In this document: positions 36,206 to 50,431 of the stretch, piece after piece | How positions within the stretch are numbered: the first letter of the stretch is position 1 | Layout of the letters: each line of letters opens with the position of its first letter | Origin: Bordetella genomosp. 12 | Lineage (GTDB): Bacteria; Pseudomonadota; Gammaproteobacteria; Burkholderiales; Burkholderiaceae_B | Assembly (NCBI RefSeq): GCF_002261355.1 | Contig: NZ_NEVU01000003.1 | Location: forward strand, 1-64,000 | DNA: 64,000 bases | Direction: 5' to 3' | Position numbers and translations under genes: made by a program | Notes under the pieces: generated by a model | Told to the model about the DNA's origin: nothing | Databases searched by the model: none | The model's input: only the letters and a program-made list of their open reading frames with translations

Positions 36206-36230
36206 AATTCCCGAGTAATTTGCTAAGTAT
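36206..36230 (-). promoter_or_regulatory. IscR type 1 binding site, distal
   Basis: A second 25-base copy reads ATACTTAGC...ACTCGGGAATT on the minus strand. It is spaced 29 bp (centre to centre) from the proximal site, so both would face nearly the same side of the helix over about three turns. Confidence 0.7.
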
Positions 36231-36240
36231 CTCAAGTTGA

Positions 36241-36263
36241 AAAAACCGCGCCTGGGCGCGGTT
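36241..36263 (-). terminator. Terminator after the phosphatase gene
   Basis: A 9-bp perfect stem (AACCGCGCC with its complement, 36244-36263) is followed on the minus strand by a T-run. It ends the leftward phosphatase transcript before the isc promoter. A further GGGGCC-GGCCCC hairpin (about 36294-36310) precedes it. Confidence 0.82.
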
Positions 36264-36317
36264 CATGGCATGGCGGCAAGCGCCAAAACCTGCGGGGCCT
36301 TTCGGCCCCCAGAGAGA

Positions 36318-36809
36318 TCAGGCTGCCTGGTACTGGGTAGCACGCTTGCGCACCAGCTCCAGCACGCCCTGACAGGCATCCTCGAGATAATCGAGCACCT
36401 TGCCAAAACCTTCCGGGCCGCCATAATACGGATCGGGCACGGTGGCTTCTTCGAAATCATTGGCAAAGCGCATCAGCAGCATCAATTTGTGCTGATAGGC
36501 CTTGGGGCACTGCTGCTGCAGGGCAGACAGATTATCCCAATCCATGGCAAGAATCAGGTCATACTCGCGGAAGTCTTCCGGCGTAACCTGACGGGCCAGG
36601 CATTGGCTGATGTCATACCCGCGCTTGCGCGCAGCTGCAACCGCCCGGGCATCCGGGGCTTCGCCGATATGGAAGGCATGCGTGCCGGCGGAATCGATCC
36701 GCACCATCTCACCCAAGCCGGCATCATTCACCAGATGGCGAAAGACACCCTCTGCGCTCGGCGAGCGACAGATATTGCCCATGCAAACGAAAAGTACCTT
36801 GGTCATCAT
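36318..36809 (-). CDS. Low-molecular-weight protein tyrosine phosphatase
   Basis: The 163-residue protein has the P-loop CMGNICRSP right at the N-terminus (residues 9-17 of the longer start) and the acid-base aspartate in VPDPYYGG near the C-terminus. These enzymes dephosphorylate phosphotyrosine, often on kinases of capsule or stress pathways. No kinase or capsule gene is near. Two adjacent ATGs (36809 and 36806) can both serve as start. Confidence 0.93.
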   Translation of the reverse strand: MMTKVLFVCMGNICRSPSAEGVFRHLVNDAGLGEMVRIDSAGTHAFHIGEAPDARAVAAARKRGYDISQCLARQVTPEDFREYDLILAMDWDNLSALQQQCPKAYQHKLMLLMRFANDFEEATVPDPYYGGPEGFGKVLDYLEDACQGVLELVRKRATQYQAA

Positions 36810-37057
36810 GGGAGCCAGTGTGCGGGAAAACCCGGAATATAGCAAGCTTTTTTTGCTTTTTTGTGATTTAGGGGTCAATATCTCAGAAGATTTTTTTATT
36901 CAATAAAATCAATAACTTGAATAGAAAAATTAAGGCGCGCAATGATGTTTTTTGACGTCTTTTTGCATATTGCGCGCCAAGGCTTGACACGACCCCGGAT
37001 AAGCATATAACGCGCCCTCGCGGCGCGCGCGGCATCAGCCCCGCGCGCCGCGGGAGC
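36810..37057. other. AT-rich island between phosphatase and uvrB, with hairpins and a promoter-like pair
   Basis: The stretch 36840-36970 is far more AT-rich than its surroundings. A separated inverted repeat, GGCGCGCAAT at 36934-36943 and its complement at 36969-36978, encloses T-rich DNA. TTGACA (36984-36989) and TATAAC (37006-37011), spaced by 16 bp, form a good rightward promoter. An 11-bp perfect GC stem (37019-37029 with 37042-37052) lies just beyond uvrB's stop and may end its transcript. Confidence 0.5.
36984..37011 (+). promoter_or_regulatory. Sigma-70-like promoter facing the uvrB 3' end
   Basis: A consensus -35 TTGACA, a 16-bp spacer and a TATAAC -10 element point rightward. No gene on that strand starts here, so any product would be a short non-coding RNA or antisense to the end of uvrB. 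Confidence 0.45.
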
Positions 37058-39088
<2,031 letters not shown>

Positions 39089-39162
39089 GCTAGACTGTCC
39101 GAGGGTAAACCCCCCATTATCCACAGCACATCAACGTGCGTCCACCCATACTCCCAACATCC

Positions 39163-40365
39163 ATGAGCACCCTCTTCGCTTCTGTCGAACTCGCGCCCCG
39201 CGACCCCATCCTTGGCCTGAACGAGCAGTACAACGCCGATACCCGTCCCGGTAAAGTGAACCTGGGCGTGGGCGTGTACTACGATGACGAGGGACGCATC
39301 CCCTTGCTGGGCGCTGTTCGCAAAGCCGAAATCGCCCGCGTCGAAGCCGCGGCCGCTCGTGGCTACCTGCCCATCGAAGGCATTGCCGCCTACAACAAAG
39401 GCGCGCAGACCCTGCTGCTGGGGGCTGACTCCGTCGTGGCCGCCGAGGGCCGTGCGCTGACCACCCAGACGCTGGGCGGCACCGGCGCACTGAAAGTGGG
39501 CGCAGATTTCCTGAAGCAATTGCTGCCCCAGTCCAAGGTCATGATCAGCGACCCCAGCTGGGAAAACCATCGCGCCCTGTTCGAGCGCGCCGGCTTCAAG
39601 GTCGAGAACTACCCCTATTACGATGCGGCCACCCGCGGCCTGAATTTCGAAGGCATGCTGGCGGCTCTGCAAGCTGCCCCCGAGCAAACCATCGTCGTGC
39701 TGCATGCCTGCTGCCACAACCCCACCGGCGTGGACCCCACTGCCGAGCAATGGAAGCAGATCGCCGACGTCGTCAAGGCCCGCAAGCTGGTGCCCTTCCT
39801 GGACATCGCTTACCAAGGCTTTGGCGAAGACCTCGATGAGGACGCTTCGGTCGTCCGTCTGTTCGCCGGCATGGATCTGACCATGCTGATCAGCTCGTCT
39901 TTCTCGAAGTCCTTCTCGCTGTACGGCGAGCGTGTGGGCGCCCTGACCGTCGTGGCCGGCAACAAAGACGAGGCGACACGCGTCCTGAGCCAGCTCAAGC
40001 GCGTGATCCGCACCAACTACTCCAACCCGCCCACCCATGGCGGCACCGTGGTTGCCAACGTGCTGAACACCCCCGAGCTGCTGGCCGAATGGAAGCAAGA
40101 ACTCGCCGGCATGCGCGACCGCATCCGCCTGATGCGCAAGCAGCTGGTTGAAAAAATCAAGGCCCAGGGCGCCGCCCAGGACTTCAGCTTCGTGCTCCAG
40201 CAGCGCGGCATGTTCTCCTACTCCGGCCTGACCGCCGCCCAGGTGGATCGCCTGCGCGAAGAGCACGGCGTCTACGCGGTTTCCAGCGGCCGCATCTGCG
40301 TGGCGGCCCTCAACAGCCGCAACATCGACGTCGTGGCTGCCGCCATCGCCGCCGTGATCAAGTAA
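39163..40365 (+). CDS. Aromatic/aspartate aminotransferase (class I)
   Basis: The 400-residue PLP enzyme belongs to the aspartate/tyrosine aminotransferase group. It has [12 protein letters not shown] at the start, [23 protein letters not shown], and the PLP lysine in [16 protein letters not shown]. It exchanges amino groups between aspartate or aromatic amino acids and 2-oxoglutarate. Start MSTLFAS at 39163 gives the usual length. Whether it prefers tyrosine (TyrB) or aspartate (AspC) cannot be told. Confidence 0.93.
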   Translation: MSTLFASVELAPRDPILGLNEQYNADTRPGKVNLGVGVYYDDEGRIPLLGAVRKAEIARVEAAAARGYLPIEGIAAYNKGAQTLLLGADSVVAAEGRALTTQTLGGTGALKVGADFLKQLLPQSKVMISDPSWENHRALFERAGFKVENYPYYDAATRGLNFEGMLAALQAAPEQTIVVLHACCHNPTGVDPTAEQWKQIADVVKARKLVPFLDIAYQGFGEDLDEDASVVRLFAGMDLTMLISSSFSKSFSLYGERVGALTVVAGNKDEATRVLSQLKRVIRTNYSNPPTHGGTVVANVLNTPELLAEWKQELAGMRDRIRLMRKQLVEKIKAQGAAQDFSFVLQQRGMFSYSGLTAAQVDRLREEHGVYAVSSGRICVAALNSRNIDVVAAAIAAVIK

Positions 40366-40400
40366 ACCGGTGCGGGCCCGGTGTCGCCGGGCGAGTTCCG

Positions 40401-40436
40401 AAGCGCTTCAGCCTCCCAAGCTGAGGCGCTTTTTTC
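40401..40436 (+). terminator. Terminator after the aminotransferase
   Basis: A 12-bp stem (AAGCGCTTCAGC, one G-U pair, 7-base loop) is followed by a T-run, a clear intrinsic terminator. Confidence 0.9.
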
Positions 40437-40504
40437 ATGCCCGCTCGCCCGCTGCCCGCTCCAGGGCGCGCTTGCATTTTTCCGCTGCGTCCCCCAGAAT
40501 CACG

Positions 40505-40520
40505 CTGTATATACATACAG
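40505..40520 (+). promoter_or_regulatory. LexA (SOS) box
   Basis: CTGTATATACATACAG is a perfect CTG-N10-CAG SOS box. It lies 45 bp before lexA and should give autorepression. Confidence 0.95.
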
Positions 40521-40564
40521 TCCGCGGTTCACACAAGCCCCGGGCCATCATTGGGATCGCTACC

Positions 40565-41218
40565 ATGGCCACCAAACTCACGGACCGCCAGCAGGAAATC
40601 CTGGATCTGATCCGGCAAACCGTCGCCCGCACGGGCTTTCCTCCCACTCGCGCCGAGATTGCTCAAGCGCTGGGCTTCCGGTCGCCCAATGCCGCCGAAG
40701 ATCACCTCAAGGCCCTGGCGCGTAAAGGTGCCATCGAGCTAACCGCCGGCGCATCGCGTGGCATCCGTCTCAAGGGGCCCGAGCCCGGCACCGCGGCCCA
40801 GCCGCTACTGCCCATCCCGGCGCTGGCGCAACTCTTGCTGCCGCTGGTCGGCCGCGTCGCAGCCGGCTCGCCCATCCTCGCGGCCGAGCATGTCGAGCGC
40901 GAGGTCGGCGTGGATCCGGGCCTGTTTGCCCAAGCGCCGGATTACCTGCTCAAGGTCCGCGGCATGAGCATGCGCGATGCCGGCATCTTCGAGGGGGATT
41001 TGCTGGCCGTCAAAAAAGCCGCCGAGGCACGCAACGGCCAGATCGTCGTGGCCCGCCTGGGCGATGACGTCACGGTCAAAAGGCTGCAGCGCCATGGCAG
41101 CCGCATCGAATTGCTGCCCGAAAATCCGGAGTTCTCGCCCATCGTCCTCAGCCCGGACGATGAATTCGCCCTCGAAGGCATTGCGGTCGGCCTGATCCGC
41201 ACCCATAGCTTGCACTGA
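40565..41218 (+). CDS. lexA: SOS repressor LexA
   Basis: The 217-residue repressor has an N-terminal winged helix ([20 protein letters not shown]) and a self-cleaving C-domain. The cleavage pair is A100-G101 (GRVAAGSP), the nucleophile S135 (GMSMRDAG) and the base K172 (VTVKRL). All three sit exactly 16 residues later than in E. coli, reflecting a longer linker. RecA filaments on damaged DNA trigger cleavage. Start ATG 40565 follows the SOS box; upstream frame is spurious. Confidence 0.97.
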   Translation: MATKLTDRQQEILDLIRQTVARTGFPPTRAEIAQALGFRSPNAAEDHLKALARKGAIELTAGASRGIRLKGPEPGTAAQPLLPIPALAQLLLPLVGRVAAGSPILAAEHVEREVGVDPGLFAQAPDYLLKVRGMSMRDAGIFEGDLLAVKKAAEARNGQIVVARLGDDVTVKRLQRHGSRIELLPENPEFSPIVLSPDDEFALEGIAVGLIRTHSLH

Positions 41219-41245
41219 CGCCGGTTCGCCACGCTGCAGGGCAAA

Positions 41246-41274
41246 AAAAACGCCATCGCAAGATGGCGTTTTTG
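41246..41274. terminator. Bidirectional terminator between lexA and lon
   Basis: AAAAACGCCATC-GCAA-GATGGCGTTTTT forms a GNRA-looped hairpin with A and T runs on the two sides and serves both converging genes. Confidence 0.9.
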
Positions 41275-41290
41275 TCTTCGCAGACGGCGA

Positions 41291-43720
<2,430 letters not shown>

Positions 43721-43786
43721 AGGGGGTTCCTCAGAGTGAATGAGAGGGACACAAGAGCTACATAGGCCCAAGGTCGGTTACGTCTG

Positions 43787-43814
43787 ATATGGGAACAATA
43801 GCCCAAAAATCAAG
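43787..43814 (-). promoter_or_regulatory. Sigma-32-like heat-shock promoter of lon
   Basis: On the minus strand CTTGATT is followed after 13 bp by TCCCATAT. Compared with the RpoH consensus CTTGAAA-N11-16-CCCCATNT this is a close match with proper spacing. Confidence 0.7.
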
Positions 43815-43843
43815 ATGCAGATTGCCAGTCGGCATCAAGATGC

Positions 43844-43872
43844 AAAAAAACCCGCCAAAGACGGGTTTTTTT
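43844..43872 (-). terminator. Terminator after clpX
   Basis: AAAAAAACCCG and its complement with a 7-base loop form an intrinsic terminator with T-runs in either direction. It separates clpX from the lon promoter. Confidence 0.88.
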
Positions 43873-43885
43873 ACAGAGAACGGGC

Positions 43886-45184
<1,299 letters not shown>

Positions 45185-45209
45185 AAGTGTTTCTAGTCTC
45201 TGGTAGGAG

Positions 45210-45237
45210 ATGCCTCTCCCGTTGCCGGAAGAGGCAT
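45210..45237. other. Hairpin in the clpP-clpX spacer
   Basis: An 8-bp perfect stem (ATGCCTCT with AGAGGCAT, 12-base loop) lies 26 bp before clpX. It lacks a T-run, so RNA processing or stability is more likely than termination. Confidence 0.4.
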
Positions 45238-45288
45238 GCAACGCTTATCGGACGTGGCGGCAGGGCCTGCAAACCAGGCGAAGACGTA

Positions 45289-45942
45289 TCAAACGTCTTC
45301 GCGTCGGGCCAGAACCTTGTCTACCAAGCCATACGATACCGCATCTTGAGCCGACATGAAGTTGTCACGCTCGGTGTCTATGGCGATGCGCTCGACCGGC
45401 TGGCCGGTGTTCTCGGCCAGAATGCGATTGAGGCGCTCGCGCAGATCGAGGATTTCCTTGGCCTGGATCTGGATGTCGCTGGCCTGCCCCTGGGCACCGC
45501 CCGAGGGCTGGTGAATCATGATGCGGGAGTTGGGCAGCGAAAATCGCTTGCCCTTCTTGCCCGCCGCCAGCAAGAACGCCCCCATGCTGGCCGCCAACCC
45601 GGTGCACAAGGTCGACACATCGGGTTTGACGAACTGCATGGTGTCGTAGATGGCCATCCCTGCATACACCGACCCGCCGGGCGAGTTGATGTAGAAAGAA
45701 ATGTCCTTGTCAGGATTCTCCGATTCCAGAAACAGCAATTGGGCGACGACCAGATTGGCCGTGGCGTCATTGACCGGCCCGACCAGAAAGATCAGGCGCT
45801 CGCGCAACAAGCGCGAGTAAATGTCATAGGCGCGCTCGCCGCGGCCGGACTGCTCCACCACCATGGGGATATAGCCCAGCCCGGTGGGCGTCACCGACGC
45901 CCCGCCATACATTGCCGCATAGAAATCGGTGAATCGCTGCAT
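45289..45942 (-). CDS. clpP: ATP-dependent Clp protease proteolytic subunit
   Basis: The 217-residue serine protease has its nucleophile in [14 protein letters not shown], the histidine in [11 protein letters not shown] and the aspartate in the following [10 protein letters not shown] region. The N-terminal propeptide reaches to about [20 protein letters not shown]. It begins 2 bp after tig and precedes clpX, the standard tig-clpP-clpX order. Confidence 0.97.
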   Translation of the reverse strand: MQRFTDFYAAMYGGASVTPTGLGYIPMVVEQSGRGERAYDIYSRLLRERLIFLVGPVNDATANLVVAQLLFLESENPDKDISFYINSPGGSVYAGMAIYDTMQFVKPDVSTLCTGLAASMGAFLLAAGKKGKRFSLPNSRIMIHQPSGGAQGQASDIQIQAKEILDLRERLNRILAENTGQPVERIAIDTERDNFMSAQDAVSYGLVDKVLARREDV

Positions 45943-45944
45943 AG

Positions 45945-47255
45945 TTATGCCATCCCCATCAACTGATCGAAGGGAACCTTTTCATCGGTTACCTTGGCCT
46001 TTTCCAGCACGTAGGCCACAACGTTGTCCTCCAGCACGATCGCCTCGATCTCGGCGCGGCGCTGACGGTCCGACAGATAGTAGCTGACAACCTGAGCGGG
46101 CTGCTCGTAGTTCTGGGCGAACTCTTCGATGCGGGCGCGGACTTGCTCGGGCTTGGCTTGCAGTTGCGCTTGCTTGACCAGCTCCGACACCAGCAGACCC
46201 AGACGCACGCGGCGCTCGGATTCAGCGGCGAAGACTTCCGCCGGCATGGGCATGCTGTCGGCATTGGGCACGCCGCGCTGCTTGAGCTCTTCGCGAGCCT
46301 GAGCGATACGGCCTTGCACATCGTTGTCCACCAACGCCTTGGGCACGTCGAACTTGGCGGCGTCGACCAGGGAATCCATCACGCTGGTCTTGGTGCGGCC
46401 TTGCGAACGGACTTTGACTTCGCGCTCGATGTTGCTGCGGATGTCGGCCTTGAGCTTTTCGACGTCGGCATCAGCCTGACCCAGCGACTTGGCGAATTCG
46501 GCATCGACCGCCGGCAGCACGGCTTCGGCCACTTCCTTGACGGTGATGGTGAATTCGGCCGTCTTGCCAGCCACTTCCTTGCCTTGGTAATCCTCGGGGA
46601 AGCTCAGCGGAAATACCTTGGTCTCTCCAGCCTTCAGGCCGCGGGCAGCTTCTTCGAACTCGGGCAACATACGGCCCTGACCCAGCACGAAGGGGAAGTC
46701 TTCGGCCTTGCCGCCTTCGAAGGGCACGCCATCGATGGTGCCGGCGAAATCGAGGATGACGCGGTCATCGTCTTGCGCGGCGCGGCCTTCGCGGGTTTCG
46801 TAGGTGGCGCGTTGCTTACGCAGGACGTCGAGCGTCTTGTTGACTTCCGCGTCGCTGACTTCGGTTTCGTAACGCGTGACGGCCAGGCCGGCCAGATCGG
46901 GAACGGCGACTTCGGGATAGACCTCGAAGGTGGCCGCGAAGGCCAGCGTGCCATCATCCACGCCTTCGGTCTTGGGCTCGAGCGACGGGCTGCCGGCAAC
47001 GCGCAACTTGGCGCCTTCGACGGCCTGCTCAAAGGCACGGCCCACTTGGGAGTTGATCACGTCGTAGCGGATGCTCGGACCATGGCTGCGCTCGAGCATG
47101 GCCATCGGCGCCTTGCCGGGACGGAAACCCGGCACCTTGGCGGTGCGGGCCACGCGCTTGAGCTGCGCCTGGACTTCCTTTTCCACGTCGGCCACCGAAA
47201 TGGCCAGATCAACACGGCGCTCCAGGCCGGAGAGGGTTTCAACCACAGGCTGCAT
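45945..47255 (-). CDS. tig: Trigger factor, ribosome-bound chaperone
   Basis: The 436-residue chaperone binds nascent chains at the ribosome exit. The ribosome-binding signature GFRPGKAP is in [13 protein letters not shown], the FKBP-like prolyl isomerase domain spans about 155-240 ([20 protein letters not shown]), and the C-terminal substrate domain follows. Start MQPVVETL is at 47255. It heads the leftward tig-clpP-clpX run and is divergent from yqhA. Confidence 0.96.
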   Translation of the reverse strand: MQPVVETLSGLERRVDLAISVADVEKEVQAQLKRVARTAKVPGFRPGKAPMAMLERSHGPSIRYDVINSQVGRAFEQAVEGAKLRVAGSPSLEPKTEGVDDGTLAFAATFEVYPEVAVPDLAGLAVTRYETEVSDAEVNKTLDVLRKQRATYETREGRAAQDDDRVILDFAGTIDGVPFEGGKAEDFPFVLGQGRMLPEFEEAARGLKAGETKVFPLSFPEDYQGKEVAGKTAEFTITVKEVAEAVLPAVDAEFAKSLGQADADVEKLKADIRSNIEREVKVRSQGRTKTSVMDSLVDAAKFDVPKALVDNDVQGRIAQAREELKQRGVPNADSMPMPAEVFAAESERRVRLGLLVSELVKQAQLQAKPEQVRARIEEFAQNYEQPAQVVSYYLSDRQRRAEIEAIVLEDNVVAYVLEKAKVTDEKVPFDQLMGMA

Positions 47256-47481
47256 TAAAAGACCTATTTTCCGAGGGATGAGAAGAAATCGACCCCGGTA
47301 ACCGACGAATCGAACCGGGTAAACCGGCAATTTTACCGGAAACTGGCCCGGCAGCCCCAAACCCCCTGCCGCCGCCCCTTCCGCAGCGCCTCATCGGGCG
47401 CATACGGGCACTGCAAAAGGCAAGCCGCCATTGCTAGAATGCGAGCCGCCTGAATCCAACACCCCCATAGGCTCGCAAATC

Positions 47482-48021
47482 ATGAATCCCCAACAGCCCC
47501 CCCGGCTCGGCATCCTGCCGGCCCTGATCTTCAGCTCGCGCTGGCTGCAACTTCCTCTTTACCTGGGCCTGATCGTGGCCCAGGGCGTGTACGTCTTTCT
47601 CTTTCTGAAAGAGCTCTGGCACCTCGTCTCGCACACCAACAGCTTCGGCGAGATGGACATCATGCTTCTGGTGCTGGGTCTCATCGATGTGGTGATGATT
47701 TCCAACCTGTTGGTCATGGTGATCGTCGGCGGCTACGAAACCTTCGTGTCGCGTTTGCGCCTGGAAGGCCACCCGGATCAGCCGGAATGGCTCAGCCACG
47801 TCAACGCCAGCGTCCTGAAGGTCAAGCTGGCCATGGCCATCATCGGGATTTCGTCCATCCACCTGCTACGGACCTTCATCGAGGCTGGCAACCTGGGCTC
47901 GGCCAATGCGCGCTTTACTGAAACCGGCGTCATGTGGCAGACCATCATCCACGTGGTATTCATCCTGTCGGCGGTCGGTATCGCCTATGTGGATCGACTG
48001 ACAAGCAGTCACGAGCACTGA
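47482..48021 (+). CDS. YqhA-family (UPF0114) inner membrane protein
   Basis: The 179-residue protein has three or four membrane segments (about 12-36, 50-75, 110-130 and 145-168). It carries the UPF0114 sequence pattern [39 protein letters not shown] and [18 protein letters not shown]. The family is widespread and of unknown function. The ATG at 47482 gives the usual length. Confidence 0.9.
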   Translation: MNPQQPPRLGILPALIFSSRWLQLPLYLGLIVAQGVYVFLFLKELWHLVSHTNSFGEMDIMLLVLGLIDVVMISNLLVMVIVGGYETFVSRLRLEGHPDQPEWLSHVNASVLKVKLAMAIIGISSIHLLRTFIEAGNLGSANARFTETGVMWQTIIHVVFILSAVGIAYVDRLTSSHEH

Positions 48022-48033
48022 AAGCTCTGCGGA

Positions 48034-48070
48034 ATGAATAAGCCCCGGCCTGAAACCGGGGCTTATTCAT
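48034..48070. terminator. Bidirectional terminator between yqhA and csp gene 1
   Basis: A perfect 15-bp stem (ATGAATAAGCCCCGG and complement, 7-base loop) lies between two converging genes. The AT-rich outer part of the stem can serve as the U-tract equivalent. Confidence 0.83.
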
Positions 48071-48079
48071 CACAGAACT

Positions 48080-48286
48080 TCAAGCAAGAATCATGATGTT
48101 TTTGGCACTGGGGCCTTTAGGGCCTTCGCCAATCTCGAACGACACGCGCTGATTCTCCTGCAGCGTTTTGTACCCTTCGCTGCGAATCTCCGAATAATGG
48201 GCAAAGAGATCCTTGCCCGCGTCATCGGGGAGGATGAATCCGTAGCCCTTCTCAGCGTTGAACCACTTAACAATACCGGTTGCCAT
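48080..48286 (-). CDS. Cold-shock domain protein 1
   Basis: The 68-residue single cold-shock domain protein shows RNP1 KGYGFI and RNP2 DLFAHYS and starts [14 protein letters not shown]. It binds single-stranded nucleic acid and melts RNA structure. Longer upstream frames are not supported by homology. It closely resembles csp gene 2 at 49218 but differs in its second half ([20 protein letters not shown]). Confidence 0.95.
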   Translation of the reverse strand: MATGIVKWFNAEKGYGFILPDDAGKDLFAHYSEIRSEGYKTLQENQRVSFEIGEGPKGPSAKNIMILA

Positions 48287-48541
48287 GAACTGTCCTTGAA
48301 CCAAAGAGGCGATTGCTCGCGGGATGCCGGACGCCAAGGATGGGACGGGAAACCCCGCTTGCGACATAGGACCTGTACCGCGTCGCTTGACCTCGTCAAG
48401 CCAGTGTAGGAGTGATGTCGCGCAACGGTCAAACCCGCCGGGACACCCTCGCAAGCCCGCCCCTGACCTGTCACAAAACGACACAATGCCGCAGACAGGG
48501 CCGTGTATTCAGCGCAACAGCAGCAAAGGCGGACTTATTAT

Positions 48542-49093
48542 TCAACCAGCAAATCCGCCGCTGTCGAGAAAATGCTGTTCTTCGCTCGAAGTTTCACGAC
48601 CGAGGCTTGCGTTTCTATGCGGAAAGCGGCCAAAACGCGCAATGATATCTCTATGGATAACAGCAAAGCGCAAGGTTTCTCCGCCCAAGGGCGTCATTAA
48701 TCGAACGCCCTCTTCCTGAGCCTCGTTATTTTCCGCGTGCTCATATGGCAAATAAATGAATGGCCGCAGTTCCGGCTCGACCTTCACATCCAGACCGCGC
48801 GCAACCGCCCGACGCGCCACTGCCAAAGCCAGCCCGTCGGTGGCGAACATATGGCCGGTGCCCCGAAACGCATTGCGCGGAAACTGGTCGAGCAGCACCA
48901 GCAAAGCCAGCACGCCCTCGGCGTCCGCTTCCCAGCCGGCGAGCTCGCCACGGGCTGCGGCATAGTGCGCCTCCAGAAACCGCCGGCGAAAATCATCATC
49001 GAACGCCACATCCCGCGTGAACCAGCGCTGGGGTCCGGCCTGGCGCCAGAAAGCCAGCACTGCCGAAGGCTGGCAGGTAGACGAAGAGGACAT
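48542..49093 (-). CDS. DUF924 family protein
   Basis: The 183-residue protein has the DUF924 pattern: VLAFWRQAGPQRWF at the start, LALLVLLDQFPRNAFRGT in the middle, and FIYLPYEHAENNEAQEEGV and FGRFPHRNASLGRE towards the end. The fold is a TPR-like helical bundle of unknown function. Start MSSSSTCQP is at 49093. It lies between two cold-shock genes on the same strand. Confidence 0.88.
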   Translation of the reverse strand: MSSSSTCQPSAVLAFWRQAGPQRWFTRDVAFDDDFRRRFLEAHYAAARGELAGWEADAEGVLALLVLLDQFPRNAFRGTGHMFATDGLALAVARRAVARGLDVKVEPELRPFIYLPYEHAENNEAQEEGVRLMTPLGGETLRFAVIHRDIIARFGRFPHRNASLGRETSSEEQHFLDSGGFAG

Positions 49094-49169
49094 ATCTGAC
49101 TCCCAAGGACGAGGGTGATCTCGGATTCTAATGCTCGCGACGCCAGGGGTCGCGCCGGCGACGGGCAAC

Positions 49170-49190
49170 AAAAAAGCCCCTTTCGGGGCT
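49170..49190 (-). terminator. Terminator after csp gene 2
   Basis: AGCCCC-TTTC-GGGGCT with an adjoining A-run on the plus strand becomes a hairpin plus T-run on the minus strand and ends the csp gene 2 transcript. Confidence 0.85.
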
Positions 49191-49217
49191 CGGCTTTGGC
49201 CTAGATTCAGCTATTTA

Positions 49218-49421
49218 TTAGATGATCTGAATCTTGGTAGCCTGGGGACCCTTGGGGCCCATCGCCGTGACGTAGCTCACGCGCTGGTTCTCTTCGAGGG
49301 TCTTGAAGCCATTGGACTGGATCTCGGAGAAATGAGCGAACAGATCCTTACCACCCGATTCCGGGGTGATGAAGCCATAACCTTTCTCTGCGTTGAACCA
49401 CTTAACGACGCCGGTTTCCAT
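49218..49421 (-). CDS. Cold-shock domain protein 2
   Basis: The 67-residue protein starts [14 protein letters not shown] and contains RNP1 KGYGFI and RNP2 DLFAHFS. It ends [19 protein letters not shown], the CspA-like form. A long untranslated leader (about 166 nt if the promoter below is right) is typical for cold-induced csp genes, whose leader RNA senses temperature. Confidence 0.95.
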   Translation of the reverse strand: METGVVKWFNAEKGYGFITPESGGKDLFAHFSEIQSNGFKTLEENQRVSYVTAMGPKGPQATKIQII

Positions 49422-49736
49422 ACTGTATTTCCTAAGATAGTGGGTGCGGACGCACCCGGAGCCACGATGCAATCAAGGAGGGGACAGCAGGACAATAACT
49501 GATGCCGGAAAAGGCACGGCACTGAACAGACTTCGCAACACTTGATCTCTCGTGCCGACACTATCGTCAGGTTCCCCTCCTAAGTCAAGATAATCCATAA
49601 AAAGGCGTCCGAAGAATGCAACAAATAGAAACTGCCGTTACGTGCAGCTTTAACTCGCGCCCATATTCGCGGACGTCTTATTTACTAATAATCAAAGAGA
49701 TAGCTGTGAAAATGTGCTAAAGCGAGCACTTAGTGC
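49422..49736. other. Long leader and promoter region of csp gene 2
   Basis: No gene is seen in these 315 bp. The left half should be the transcribed leader of csp gene 2. The right half is AT-rich around 49670-49700. GAGCACT-T-AGTGCTC at 49724-49738 is a palindrome that touches the stop of the next gene. Confidence 0.5.
49594..49621 (-). promoter_or_regulatory. Probable promoter of csp gene 2
   Basis: Minus-strand TTGCAT and TATGGA are separated by 16 bp. The start point would be near 49587, giving a leader of about 166 nt. Confidence 0.45.
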
Positions 49737-50057
49737 TCATTCATCGATCGGCAGGCCCAGGAGGTCCAAAGCGGCGGCAAAACAGTCGGCGTCAGCACAG
49801 AAGAACACCACCACGTCAGCCGGGTTGAGATTCTCCAGTACCTCATCAATCTGCTCCTGAGCACCGTCGACGCTGTCGACGGAGGCCGCGTGAATGGATG
49901 CCCCTTCGGCCAGGGCTTCGGGCGGGACGAAGTCCGCGATGGCATCCAGATCGGGCTCTCCCAGGACGATATAGACGCCAAAACGGGCGCCGTCCATCGT
50001 GGTCTCCAGACTGATGCCCGATTCAAATTCGCCGGTCTGGCGGCTGATGATTTCCAT
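49737..50057 (-). CDS. Small acidic protein, function unknown
   Basis: The 106-residue protein is very acidic, with no signal peptide or membrane segment. It starts MEIISRQTGEFESG and has a paired Cys pattern in VVFFCADADCFAAAL. Start 50057 is favoured over a longer frame. It follows the small membrane protein gene by 35 bp. No family is recognised. Confidence 0.65.
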   Translation of the reverse strand: MEIISRQTGEFESGISLETTMDGARFGVYIVLGEPDLDAIADFVPPEALAEGASIHAASVDSVDGAQEQIDEVLENLNPADVVVFFCADADCFAAALDLLGLPIDE

Positions 50058-50092
50058 TACACGTTTCCAGGTTGAGCCCAGAGGGCATTTCG

Positions 50093-50377
50093 CTAAAGCG
50101 TACCGACCTTGCGGTGACGCACACGGCGAGTCAAAAGCGCGCAAGCGCAGGCAATGACCAGGCAGAAAAGACCCGCTGCCACGGCCAGGAGCGCGGCCAT
50201 GCCAGCGGTCTCATTGGATGAGGACAGATGCGCCACGGCCGCCAGCGCCAGCACGGCAGCCAGGCTTACGCCGCGCAGGGTGGATCCCAGGGTGCGAAGG
50301 TGGCCGGCGGCCACCCCCGCGCCCAGCGCGAAGGCCACGAGGGCCGCCATCGACCAGAACAGCGTCTCATAAGGCAT
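50093..50377 (-). CDS. Small membrane protein, function unknown
   Basis: A 94-residue protein with three hydrophobic segments (about residues 5-25, 38-52 and 60-82) and a basic tail (TRRVRHRKVGTL). Start MPYETLFW is at 50377. It sits between the autotransporter barrel gene (54 bp away) and the acidic protein gene, all leftward, so they may form one operon. Confidence 0.62.
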   Translation of the reverse strand: MPYETLFWSMAALVAFALGAGVAAGHLRTLGSTLRGVSLAAVLALAAVAHLSSSNETAGMAALLAVAAGLFCLVIACACALLTRRVRHRKVGTL

Positions 50378-50431
50378 CGTGGCACTCCGCGCCATTGCGT
50401 GGCGCATTATAGGCGGCGCGTTTTCTTGCCG

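Noticed and set aside
49737-50377. Possible toxin-antitoxin pair
   Set aside because: Order, spacing and sequence match no known type, and the membrane protein is larger than type I toxins. No evidence beyond small size.
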